Assembly: GCF_030818015.1 (NCBI RefSeq) | Contig: NZ_JAUSZX010000001.1 | Span: 868,001 to 932,000, forward strand | Source of the DNA: Arthrobacter globiformis | GTDB taxonomy: Bacteria; Actinomycetota; Actinomycetes; Actinomycetales; Micrococcaceae | Length of the DNA stretch: 64,000 nucleotides | Direction: 5' to 3' | Part shown: positions 8,719 through 15,414 of the stretch, piece by piece | How positions within the stretch are numbered: position 1 is the first letter of the stretch | How the letters are laid out: each line of letters begins with the position of its first letter | Notes under the pieces: generated by a model | What the model was told of the DNA's origin: nothing | What the model saw: only the letters and a program-made list of their open reading frames with translations | Databases searched by the model: none | Position numbers and translations under genes: made by a program

Positions 8719-8756
8719 AGGTGTGCGGCGGTTAGGCTTACTACCGCCGCACACCT
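8719..8756 (+). promoter_or_regulatory. 14-bp perfect stem-loop before the sigma gene
   Basis: Arms 8719-8732 and 8743-8756 pair perfectly around a 10-base loop, 8 bases before the Shine-Dalgarno of the sigma factor. With no T run it may be a weak terminator or attenuator between the secreted-protein gene and the sigma gene, or an RNA-processing site. Confidence 0.55.
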
Positions 8757-8779
8757 GCAGTATAGGGAAGGACAGCTCC

Positions 8780-9328
8780 TTGGCAGCTCAGCTGACCGAT
8801 GACGAATTGTCAGCAGCCCTTTCTGGCGACCCCTCCGGCTTCAGCGCTGTCTACAGCGTCATTTCCCCCGCCGTCCTGGGCTATTTCCGGGCCCGCGGAG
8901 TGGACGACGCCGAAGCCCTCACACAGGACGTCTTCGTGGATGTCCTCCCCAAGCTCAGCAATGTCAGGGGCGGTCACTCCGGGCTGCGGACATTCATCTT
9001 CTCCGTGGCGCACGCCCGGCTCGTGGACTACCGGCGCCGGTCCGCGAGAACACCGCAGCTCACCGAATTCGATCCACTTCTGGACGAGCGGCGGTCTGGT
9101 TCCGCCGAGGACGAGGTCCTCGGTTCGCTGGGCGGAATAACTTCCGCACTTGCCATGCTCAACGACGACCAGCGGGAAGTGCTGGTCCTGCGGATCGTCG
9201 CGGACCTTTCGGTCGAACAGGTGGCCGGCATCATGGACAAGACTCCCGGGGCCATCAAACAGCTCCAGCGCCGCGGGCTCATCGCCCTTCGCGAACTCGT
9301 CAAGGAAAAGGACCACGCAGCATCATGA
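8780..9328 (+). CDS. ECF-type RNA polymerase sigma factor
   Basis: Group 4 sigma factor of 182 residues that directs RNA polymerase to a special promoter set. Region 2 occupies the first half, with DAEALTQDVFVDVLPKL and the -10 recognition segment FIFSVAHARLVDYRRR. Region 4 covers the C-terminal third, with LNDDQREVLVLRIVADLS and the HTH VEQVAGIMDKTPGAIKQLQR. The TTG at 8780 is preferred because GGGAAGGA lies 7 bases upstream; the GTG at 8723 falls inside the hairpin. The next gene overlaps by ATGA. Nearby elements A and B are candidate targets and would make it self-regulated. Confidence 0.85.
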   Translation: MAAQLTDDELSAALSGDPSGFSAVYSVISPAVLGYFRARGVDDAEALTQDVFVDVLPKLSNVRGGHSGLRTFIFSVAHARLVDYRRRSARTPQLTEFDPLLDERRSGSAEDEVLGSLGGITSALAMLNDDQREVLVLRIVADLSVEQVAGIMDKTPGAIKQLQRRGLIALRELVKEKDHAAS

Positions 9329-10101
9329 GTGTCACGCCCGCAGGCCGCGAAGAAGGAGAGATCCAGGCGATCCTCCTGGATTCCGGGCTCGAAGACGACG
9401 CCGATCTCCGCAGGTCCCTCCAAGAACTGCGTGGGCTCGCCCAGGACCCTGCACCCCAGCCCCGCGCGGATCTCGCCGCGCTGCTCGCTGACGGGGCATC
9501 CGCTTCGGGCGTACCCGCCCAGGGCGAAACCCCTCAAAGCGCTTCCATGCGGCGCGCATCCAACGTCGCCAGCCTCGAACTGCACCGCCGCAACCGGCAA
9601 CGCAGGATGGGCATCGTGGTGGGCGCCGCGGTGGTCGGTGCCATGGGCCTTGGAGCTGGCGCCGTCGCAGCCTCCAGCGAGGACTTCCGCAACAGCGTAA
9701 GCCACACCGTGGTGCGGATCTTCCAGCCCACCAGCCAGACAACCGCGCCGATGCCGGTGCCCACATCGCCCGCCGGCATTCCGGCGGCCCCCGCGCCGAC
9801 GGTTGCTGCACCCAAACCGTCGGTCACGGGAACGGCCGCTTCGTCGGCCCCCGCGACGCCGGCCCAGACGGATCCGGCTTCCTCAAATGGTTCGTCGAAC
9901 TCATCCGCAGCGAACGGTTCATCAGGTTCCCGTGGAGCGACGAAGAGCCAGACTCCGGCGCCCGCCAGGCCCAGCCAGCTGCCCACGGTCCCGGGAACGG
10001 GTGTGGCTCCCAAGCTTCCGGCCAAGCCGCTGCCGGCGGTGCCCACGGTGCCCGGCGGCATGCCGACCGTCCCGGCCAAGCCGGTCCCCGGCACGCCCTA
10101 A
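9325..10101 (+). CDS. membrane-anchored anti-sigma factor candidate
   Basis: A 258-residue single-pass membrane protein, translationally coupled to the sigma gene by an ATGA overlap. The cytosolic N-terminus (1-94) is charged and helical, with DSGLEDDADLRRSLQELRGL near 19-38 as a possible sigma-binding helix. One membrane segment lies at about 95-117. The rest is an outer tail of about 140 residues rich in Pro, Ala, Ser and Thr, ending in VPTVPGGMPTVPAKP-type repeats. The zinc anti-sigma motif (HxxxCxxC) is absent, so if it is an anti-sigma it is not a ZAS type. The assignment rests on gene order and topology, not on a recognised domain. Confidence 0.6.
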   Translation: MSVTPAGREEGEIQAILLDSGLEDDADLRRSLQELRGLAQDPAPQPRADLAALLADGASASGVPAQGETPQSASMRRASNVASLELHRRNRQRRMGIVVGAAVVGAMGLGAGAVAASSEDFRNSVSHTVVRIFQPTSQTTAPMPVPTSPAGIPAAPAPTVAAPKPSVTGTAASSAPATPAQTDPASSNGSSNSSAANGSSGSRGATKSQTPAPARPSQLPTVPGTGVAPKLPAKPLPAVPTVPGGMPTVPAKPVPGTP

Positions 10102-10485
10102 GGAAGCCTAAAAAGGAGCGGCGCCGGACGCCTAACCGGGCGGCCAAAAAAGGTTATAAAAAGTTTTGGAATCAGCGTAGCCCTTTCGGGTTCCCCGTCG
10201 ATTACCCAAGTGAGAGTGCTGCCGGGCTGGAAATTGTCCCCCATCAAATTCCAGCCCGGCATTTTTATGCCGTCGGCGCGGCCGGCTGGCTGCTAGGCCA
10301 GGACCTGCCGCTTCGAGGAGATAACCCCCGTGACGAAGCCGGCAAGGTGCGGGCCGCCGTGGAAGCGGGCGTGCTCGACGGTGCTTCTGCGGCTGTAATA
10401 TTCCGTTGACCGCGGCCTCGGTAGCTGTGCGGCATTCAAATATTCGGAAAATAACGCCAAATCACCGCAGGAGTAGAGTTGAGGC
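10102..10485. other. intergenic region containing element B
   Basis: Nearly 400 bases without a convincing gene. Element B lies at 10158-10260. The rest, up to the CoA-binding gene, contains only short open frames with poor coding character and an AT-richer stretch at about 10430-10470 that may hold the promoter of the gene at 10486. Confidence 0.6.
10158..10260 (+). promoter_or_regulatory. element B: second copy of promoter-hairpin element, possible small RNA
   Basis: Same layout as element A: AAAAAGTTTT (10158-10167), GCGTAGCC (10175-10182), exactly 17 bases, GATTAC (10200-10205). A 12-bp perfect hairpin follows (arms 10221-10232 and 10249-10260) with TTGTCCCCCATC in its loop, then ATTTTTAT. 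Because the hairpin is followed by T residues and no gene starts just after it, the element may produce a short terminated RNA of roughly 55-65 bases, or be the remains of a leader whose gene was lost. The conserved loop is C-rich and could bind a G-rich partner. Confidence 0.6.
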
Positions 10486-10911
10486 ATGGCTCACGAAAAT
10501 GATCCGGGGGTTATTGACCGACTCATGCGAACGAAGGGCACCTGGGCCATTGTCGGCCTGACCCGGAATGAGTGGCGCTCGGCATACGACGTCTCGCTGT
10601 ATGTCCGGGACCGCATGGGCATGGAGATCATCCCCATAAACCTGCCGGGCGACGACGTGCACGGGGAGAAGGGCTACCGGAGCCTCGCCGAGATCCCGGC
10701 GTCAAAGCACCCTATCGACGTCGTGGACTGTTTCGTCAATTCGCAGAAGGTGGGGGCTGTCATCGACCAGGCCATCGCTGTCGGCGCCAAGGCGGTGTGG
10801 CTGCAGCTGGGCGTGTTCGACGACGCCGCCGTCGAACGCGCAAAGGCCGCCGGGCTAGACGTCGTGGTGGACTCGTGCCCCGCGCGCGAAGGCTGGCGCG
10901 TAGGCATTTAG
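10486..10911 (+). CDS. CoA-binding protein (YccU-like)
   Basis: Single Rossmann-type CoA-binding domain, 141 residues, cytosolic, similar to the N-terminal nucleotide-binding domain of succinyl-CoA synthetase alpha and to E. coli YccU. The dinucleotide-fold start is WAIVGLTRNEWRSAYDVSLYV; PINLPGDDVHGEKGYRSLAEIP, VDCFVNSQKV and AVWLQLGVFD follow, and DSCPAREG at the C-terminus is typical. RBS GGAG lies about 14 bases before the ATG, with a closer GAGG at 10481. A stand-alone gene that converges on the oxygenase gene 5 bases later. The ligand role in vivo is unknown. Confidence 0.85.
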   Translation: MAHENDPGVIDRLMRTKGTWAIVGLTRNEWRSAYDVSLYVRDRMGMEIIPINLPGDDVHGEKGYRSLAEIPASKHPIDVVDCFVNSQKVGAVIDQAIAVGAKAVWLQLGVFDDAAVERAKAAGLDVVVDSCPAREGWRVGI

Positions 10912-10916
10912 CCTGT

Positions 10917-11945
10917 TCAGGGCCTCATCAGTTCAGGGTAGTGACGTTCGGTGACGTCCGGGTGGGCACGCATCCGGCCCTTGAGCATGTTCAGGCCGAA
11001 CGAGGCGAGCATCGGGTTGGACGGGTCGTCCGAGATGCCGCGCGCCTGCGCCTTCAGTTCTGCCGGGAGGGGTACCGGATCGATCACCGCGTCGAGCCGG
11101 GGTGACCAGAAGAACGGGACGGAGTAACGGTCCACACCGGGTGGCGGCGCCTTGACCCGGTGGATGGTGGCCGCCAGATAGCCCTCGGTGGCCACTTCCA
11201 GCATTTCGCCGAGGTTCACGACCAGCGCTTCAGGGGTGGGCTCCACAGGGGCCCACCCGCTCGCGCCCGGCGGCAGCACTTCAAGCCCGCCCACCTCATC
11301 CTGGAGCAGGAGGGTCACAAATCCGTAGTCCGCGTGGGAGCCCACTCCCTGGTCGCCCGCCGCTTCCACCACTCCGCCGACGTAATGGACCAGCTTCCCC
11401 ATCCAGGCCGGAGTATCCCTGAACGGCTCATCGAAATAGTCCTCCGGCTGCTGGAGGGACACAGCGATGGCCCGCATGAGCTCCGCCCCCACCTCGGACA
11501 TGAGCTCCGCCCAGGCCATGGCCGCCTGCTTCAGCTCCGGCATCGACTCGTCCGGCCAGAGGTTGTGGCCTTGGAGGAGCCAGTACGGCTGCTCGGGGGG
11601 ATAGTCCTTCACAGGCTCCCGGTCGGGTGAGTAGTCGATCTGCTCGCGCGCGTCCGCCCTTCCCTGCGTGACCTCAGTGCCCATCCGGGTGTAGCCACGG
11701 AAATGCGGTGACAGCCGGTTGTCGAGCTTCATGCGTTCTTCGAGGGGCAGGTCGAAAAAGCGCCTGATCGTCGCGAGCAGCTCCTTGGCCTGGCCGGGGG
11801 CACCGCCGTAGCCGATGACCTGGAAGAAACCGATGCGGTGCGTGGCATCGCGGAGCGCCTCAATGAACTCCGGATTGAACGAACCGTCGGCCCGGCGTGC
11901 GGAGCCGAGATCCAGTACAGGTATGGTCTCCCGGGCAGCTGCCAT
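10917..11945 (-). CDS. isopenicillin-N-synthase-like 2OG/Fe(II) oxygenase
   Basis: Non-haem iron dioxygenase of 342 residues, with the N-terminal IPVLDLGSA region (DIOX_N) and a jelly-roll catalytic domain. The iron ligands are visible as HADYGF (His and Asp of HxD) and the distal His in AATIHRVKAPP; RYSVPFF carries the Arg-x-Ser that binds the 2-oxoglutarate carboxylate. This places it with plant-type oxygenases and bacterial relatives acting on small molecules. The substrate is unknown. It is divergent from the MmcQ/YjbR gene, 45 bases away, so the two share a short promoter region. Confidence 0.85.
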   Translation of the reverse strand: MAAARETIPVLDLGSARRADGSFNPEFIEALRDATHRIGFFQVIGYGGAPGQAKELLATIRRFFDLPLEERMKLDNRLSPHFRGYTRMGTEVTQGRADAREQIDYSPDREPVKDYPPEQPYWLLQGHNLWPDESMPELKQAAMAWAELMSEVGAELMRAIAVSLQQPEDYFDEPFRDTPAWMGKLVHYVGGVVEAAGDQGVGSHADYGFVTLLLQDEVGGLEVLPPGASGWAPVEPTPEALVVNLGEMLEVATEGYLAATIHRVKAPPPGVDRYSVPFFWSPRLDAVIDPVPLPAELKAQARGISDDPSNPMLASFGLNMLKGRMRAHPDVTERHYPELMRP

Positions 11946-11990
11946 GTTCGCAGACTAGCACCGCCCGGAAAGGGTTTGTAGGCTCGCAGC

Positions 11991-12395
11991 ATGGACCCAG
12001 CCGAACTGAGAAAAATCTGCCTGTCGTTTCCGGGCACCTTCGAGGATTTCCCGTTCGGTCCCGAAACGTCGGTGTTCAAGGTCAGGGCGGCCGTGTCCGG
12101 CGGGGCAAAGCAGGAGGCCAAGATGTTCGCGGCGTCCGCGATGGATCCTGACGACTGGTCGGTGAGCCTCAAGTGCGAGCCTGCCCTGGCCGAACAGCTC
12201 CGGGCCGTGCACCCGGAAATCACCGGCGCGTGGCACATGAACAAGACGCACTGGAACGGCGTCCGCCTGGACGGGGCCCTGCCTGACGACATGGTCCGGG
12301 ACATGGTGGAGGACTCCTACGACCTTGTGGTTGCCTCGCTGAGCCGGAAACAGCGGGAGCAGCTTGGCTGGGCCAGGCTGGCGGGCAATGAGTGA
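11991..12395 (+). CDS. MmcQ/YjbR family protein
   Basis: Small cytosolic protein (134 residues) of the MmcQ/YjbR family, whose fold resembles a DNA-binding CyaY-like alpha/beta domain. Family signatures are the N-terminal LRKICLSFPGTFEDFPFG, the VFKV strand, SLKCEPALAEQL, and the C-terminal HMNKTHWNGVRLDG with DMVEDSYDLVVASL. Function is not established; DNA binding is inferred from structure in relatives. The end overlaps the DUF1990 gene by 8 bases, so the two are co-transcribed. Confidence 0.88.
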   Translation: MDPAELRKICLSFPGTFEDFPFGPETSVFKVRAAVSGGAKQEAKMFAASAMDPDDWSVSLKCEPALAEQLRAVHPEITGAWHMNKTHWNGVRLDGALPDDMVRDMVEDSYDLVVASLSRKQREQLGWARLAGNE

Positions 12396-12936
12396 GAAGC
12401 GCCTGGCCCGGGGTGCCCTCAACTATTCGGAGATCGGTGCCACCGAGCACGGCGGGTCTCCGGCGGGCTACCGCCGTGTGGCGTCCCGCACCTATCTCGG
12501 TGAGGGGGCAGAGGTCTACTTCCGGGTGGCCCAGGGGATCCTGGCTTGGGAACTGCAGCGGCGGTCTGGCCTGCGGGTCCGGACCGAGTCCGGCGTCGCT
12601 GTTCCCGGCGCACGCGTGGTGAGCGGATTCGGCGTCGGGCCCTTCCGACTCAACGTTCCCTGTGAAGTGGTGTGGGTGCACCGCCCTGTTCCGGGCCGAG
12701 GACCGCAGTCCGCCGGCTTCGGCTACGGCTCCCTGCCGGGCCATCCGGTACGCGGTGAGGAGTCGTTCGAGGCTGAGATTGATGCCCAGGGCCGGGTCTA
12801 CCTCAACATCACCGCATTCAGCCGGCCGTCCAACTGGTTCTACGCTGCGGGCGGCGCGCTTGCCCGCCGCGCGCAGCGTCTCATGACTTCCCGTTACATT
12901 GAGGGTGCACGCCAACTCGCCGCAGGTGAAAGCTGA
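12388..12936 (+). CDS. DUF1990 family protein
   Basis: Conserved protein of 182 residues with a YndJ/DUF1990-like single domain of unknown function. Characteristic pieces are LNYSEIGAT near the N-terminus, GYRRVASRTYLGEG, WELQRRSGL, CEVVWVHRP, GYGSLPGHPVRGEESFEAEID and SRPSNWFYAAGG near the C-terminus. The start at 12388 overlaps the preceding stop and gives MSEKRLARGAL; it is preferred over the in-frame ATG at 12364, which would extend far into the previous gene. The TPR gene begins 13 bases after its stop. Confidence 0.85.
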   Translation: MSEKRLARGALNYSEIGATEHGGSPAGYRRVASRTYLGEGAEVYFRVAQGILAWELQRRSGLRVRTESGVAVPGARVVSGFGVGPFRLNVPCEVVWVHRPVPGRGPQSAGFGYGSLPGHPVRGEESFEAEIDAQGRVYLNITAFSRPSNWFYAAGGALARRAQRLMTSRYIEGARQLAAGES

Positions 12937-12949
12937 TCAGGAGAGGTAC

Positions 12950-13573
12950 ATGCTGGACCAAAAGAGCCTTGACCTTTTATGGAACTTTGAGGATCCGAAG
13001 CTGTCGGAGCAGCGTTTCCGGGATGCGCTCGCCGACCCCCGGTACGACGCCGACGAGCGCGCCGAACTCGCCACGCAGCTGGGGCGGGCCATCGGGCTCC
13101 ATGGCCGCTTCGAAGAGGCTGACGCGCTGCTCGACGCGATCGACGGGGACGAGCCGACGGTAGGTGTCCGGATACTGCTGGAGCGCGGGCGGGTTCTGAA
13201 CTCGAGCGGGCACGCGGCCATGGCGGTGCCCCTGTTTGAGCAGGCCGCCGAGCTCGGCGACCATCTTGGCGAGGAGTTCCTTGCGGTGGACGCGCTGCAC
13301 ATGCTGGCCATAGCCGACTCCGCCCACGCCGAGCTCTGGACCCGCAGTGCGCTGGAGTACGCCTCCACCGTCCACGACGAGCGCACCAAGCGCTGGATGG
13401 TGGCCCTGCACAACAACCTGGGCTGGACGCTGCATGCTGCGGGCCGGCTCACCGAGGCGCTCGTGGAGTTCCAGCTGGCTGAGCAGTGGGCGGAACGCGT
13501 CGGAACCCCGGCCCAGCAGAAGTACGCCCGCGAGGCCATCGAGGAGTGCGAGCAGGCGCTGGCCGCCCACTGA
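12950..13573 (+). CDS. tetratricopeptide repeat protein
   Basis: Cytosolic all-helical protein of 207 residues built of TPR-like helix pairs: ERAELATQLGRAIGLHGRFEEADALL, LERGRVLNSSGHAAMAVPLFEQA, ALHNNLGWTLHAAGRLTEALVEFQ. It probably serves as a protein-binding scaffold; partner unknown. The ATG at 12950 has AGGAGAGG just upstream (12939-12946); the GTG at 12899 would overlap the DUF1990 gene and is unlikely. It is the last gene of the small operon with the MmcQ/YjbR and DUF1990 genes. Confidence 0.8.
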   Translation: MLDQKSLDLLWNFEDPKLSEQRFRDALADPRYDADERAELATQLGRAIGLHGRFEEADALLDAIDGDEPTVGVRILLERGRVLNSSGHAAMAVPLFEQAAELGDHLGEEFLAVDALHMLAIADSAHAELWTRSALEYASTVHDERTKRWMVALHNNLGWTLHAAGRLTEALVEFQLAEQWAERVGTPAQQKYAREAIEECEQALAAH

Positions 13574-13646
13574 GTGCACGCCCACGACGGCACACTTGAA
13601 GAATTGGCTCGTTCGAGCCGACCCGCCCAGGAACGGAAGGAAACCC

Positions 13647-13964
13647 GTGATTTTCATCGTCGTTAAGTTCAAGGTCAAGCCGGACTGGTCCGACAAGTGG
13701 CTCGGCCTCGTGGCCGACTTCACCGAGGCCACCCGCCAGGAGCCGGGCAACCTTTGGTTCGACTGGTCCCGCAGCGTGGACGACCCCAACGAGTTCGTCC
13801 TCGTTGAAGCGTTCAAGGACGATGCCGCCGGCGACCACGTCAACAGCGCTCACTTCGAGAAGGCCATGGCGGACATGCCGCAGGCCCTCGCCGAGACCCC
13901 GCGCATCATCAGCCGCCAGCTCGACGGTGAAGGCTGGGAAAGGATGGGCGAACTCACGGTCTAA
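13647..13964 (+). CDS. antibiotic biosynthesis monooxygenase (ABM) domain protein
   Basis: A 105-residue dimeric ferredoxin-like alpha/beta barrel protein of the quinol monooxygenase (YgiN) type. It has IFIVVKFKVKPDWSDKWLGL at the N-terminus, ATRQEPGNLWFDWSRSVDDPN in the middle and FVLVEAFKDDAAGDHVNSAHF with the conserved His near the C-terminus. Such proteins oxidise small aromatics or act in redox homeostasis; the substrate is unknown here. The GTG at 13647 is chosen because of GGAAGGA upstream and the family N-terminus. The DUF503 gene follows after 24 bases. Confidence 0.85.
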   Translation: MIFIVVKFKVKPDWSDKWLGLVADFTEATRQEPGNLWFDWSRSVDDPNEFVLVEAFKDDAAGDHVNSAHFEKAMADMPQALAETPRIISRQLDGEGWERMGELTV

Positions 13965-13988
13965 GCCCCTGTCGCTAGCATTAACGTC

Positions 13989-14282
13989 ATGTGGATCGGC
14001 TGGATCGAGTTCGACATCCTCCTCGGCGACGTGCACAGCCTCAAGGAAAAGCGGTCCGTCGTGCGGCCGCTCCTGGCCGAGGTGAAACGGCGCTATGAGG
14101 TCTCCGTGGCCGAGGTGGGGGACCACGAGCAGTACCGCCGCACGAGGATCGGCGCCGGTCTGGTCGCCGCCGACCGCGCGCACCTCGTGGAGGTGCTCAC
14201 CGCCGTCGAACGCTTCGTGGCCTTCCGCCCCGAACTGGAGCTGCTGAGCGCCCGGCAGCGGGAGATCCACAGCGAGGATTAA
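13989..14282 (+). CDS. DUF503 family protein
   Basis: Conserved small protein (97 residues) of unknown function with a ferredoxin-like fold in solved relatives. The family pattern is clear: hydrophobic strand WIGWIEFDILLGDVHSLKEKR, then VVRPLLAEVKRRYEVSVAEVG, a strand with RTRIGAGLVAADRAHL, and a C-terminal FRPELELLSARQ. Often found next to ribosome maturation genes in other phyla, but here it simply follows the ABM gene. A palindromic repeat sits 6 bases after its stop. Confidence 0.85.
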   Translation: MWIGWIEFDILLGDVHSLKEKRSVVRPLLAEVKRRYEVSVAEVGDHEQYRRTRIGAGLVAADRAHLVEVLTAVERFVAFRPELELLSARQREIHSED

Positions 14283-14288
14283 CCCATG

Positions 14289-14342
14289 GATTGCTCCGTA
14301 CCTGGCCTTTTGGCCATCCGAAACGGCGGGTACGGAGCAATC
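14289..14342. repeat. palindromic repeat, copy 1 (TACGGAGCAATCGA family)
   Basis: Perfect 14-bp arms (14289-14302 and 14329-14342) around a 26-base loop, followed by GATGG. It shares CTCCGTA and TACGGAGCAATCGA with the palindrome at 15351-15396. It could terminate the DUF503 transcript, but the shared sequence argues for a dispersed REP-like element. Confidence 0.7.
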
Positions 14343-14399
14343 GATGGAGTCTGTGGATAACTCCTGCGGCGCCGTGGCTCTTTCTGTTCTTATGTAGCC

Positions 14400-15341
14400 A
14401 TGAAGACCCCACGCCCATTGCCGAACAAATTCCAGGACAGGCCCTTCACCGTTGGTGAGGCCGGCCGCGCGGGCATCACCTCAAAGCGACTCCGGCACCG
14501 CTCGCTCACAGCGTTGGGCCGGGGTATCCGTGCAGAAGGCCCGACGGCGGAACTCGCCTTGGCTGTCAGGGTGCGTCCCTTCATCGAGATCAATGAGCGG
14601 TGCGCCGCATCGCACCTCACGGCTGCGGAGCTCCTCAACCTGCCGCGACGACGGCAGAAGGAAGCGTCCGATATGTTCGACATCATCAGGCCCGAGGGGG
14701 CAGCCCATCTAAACCGGCCGCACGTCGTCGTGCACCGGATGAAGCTCTACGACGACGAAGTCACGGTTGTTGACGGCATCCCCGTCACCACGCCGGAACG
14801 TACGTGGCTAGATCTCGCCGAAATGCTGAGCGTGGATGAGCTTGTTGTGGCGGGGGACGGCTGTGTGCGTGTTCCGCGCCTGGAGCTTGAAGGCCGCGAC
14901 CAGCCGTTATGTGCGCTGCCGGATCTGCAACGCATGATTGACCGGCACAAGGGGAAGCGGGGGCTGCGCAAGGCCAAGGAGGCCGTCAGGCTCATCCGAG
15001 TTGGTTCGGACTCACCGCAGGAGACTCTGCTTCGGCTGGCGCTGGTGCGCTCGGGGCTTCCGGAGCCGGCGCTGAACGTGCCGATATTTTCCGAAGACGG
15101 CAGGCGTCACCATGAGCCGGATCTGTCCTACAAGCAGTACCGCATCGGCATCGAGTATGAAGGGGAACAGCACGGTGACGAGCTGCAGATCGTCCGGGAC
15201 ATCGCGCGATCGGAACGGTACTCTGCTCTGGGCTGGACGGAAGTCCGGATATCCAAGCGCCACACGGTCAACGATGCCAAGGCCGCGGTTGCCAAGGTCC
15301 GCAACGCGCTGGTCCAAGCCGGCTGGCGGCCCGGCCGTTAG
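14400..15341 (+). CDS. AbiEi-like / DUF559-type endonuclease-fold protein
   Basis: A 313-residue cytosolic protein in two parts. The N-terminal half resembles the winged-helix type IV antitoxin (AbiEi) region: FTVGEAGRAGITSKRLRHRSL, HLTAAELLNLP, then VVVHRMKLYDDEVTVVDGIPVTTPERTWLDLA. The C-terminal third has a Vsr/DUF559 PD-(D/E)xK-like core: SPQETLLRLALVRSGLPEP, then EPDLSYKQYRIGIEYEGEQH with acidic catalytic candidates, and a basic end. Such proteins are common single genes in actinobacteria and vary between strains. Flanked on both sides by related palindromes. No partner toxin or methylase is adjacent. Role unknown, possibly DNA repair or defence. Confidence 0.65.
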   Translation: MKTPRPLPNKFQDRPFTVGEAGRAGITSKRLRHRSLTALGRGIRAEGPTAELALAVRVRPFIEINERCAASHLTAAELLNLPRRRQKEASDMFDIIRPEGAAHLNRPHVVVHRMKLYDDEVTVVDGIPVTTPERTWLDLAEMLSVDELVVAGDGCVRVPRLELEGRDQPLCALPDLQRMIDRHKGKRGLRKAKEAVRLIRVGSDSPQETLLRLALVRSGLPEPALNVPIFSEDGRRHHEPDLSYKQYRIGIEYEGEQHGDELQIVRDIARSERYSALGWTEVRISKRHTVNDAKAAVAKVRNALVQAGWRPGR

Positions 15342-15350
15342 GCAACGACC

Positions 15351-15396
15351 GCTCCGTAACTGCCGTTCTGACGGGTCAAAAGGGCAGTTACGGAGC
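15351..15396. repeat. palindromic repeat, copy 2 (TACGGAGCAATCGA family)
   Basis: Perfect 14-bp arms (15351-15364 and 15383-15396) around an 18-base loop, followed by AATCGACGG. Same family as 14289-14342, on the other side of the nuclease-fold gene. It also lies between two converging genes and may end both transcripts. Confidence 0.7.
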
Positions 15397-15414
15397 AATC
15401 GACGGGGTTGGAGC

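Noticed and set aside
10293..10487. 64-codon minus-strand ORF in the gap before the CoA-binding gene
   Set aside because: No ribosome site, overlaps the likely promoter of the next gene, and no recognisable domain.
12364..12388. Longer N-terminus for the DUF1990 protein from the ATG at 12364
   Set aside because: It would overlap the MmcQ/YjbR gene by over 30 bases and adds non-conserved residues; the ATG at 12388 fits better.
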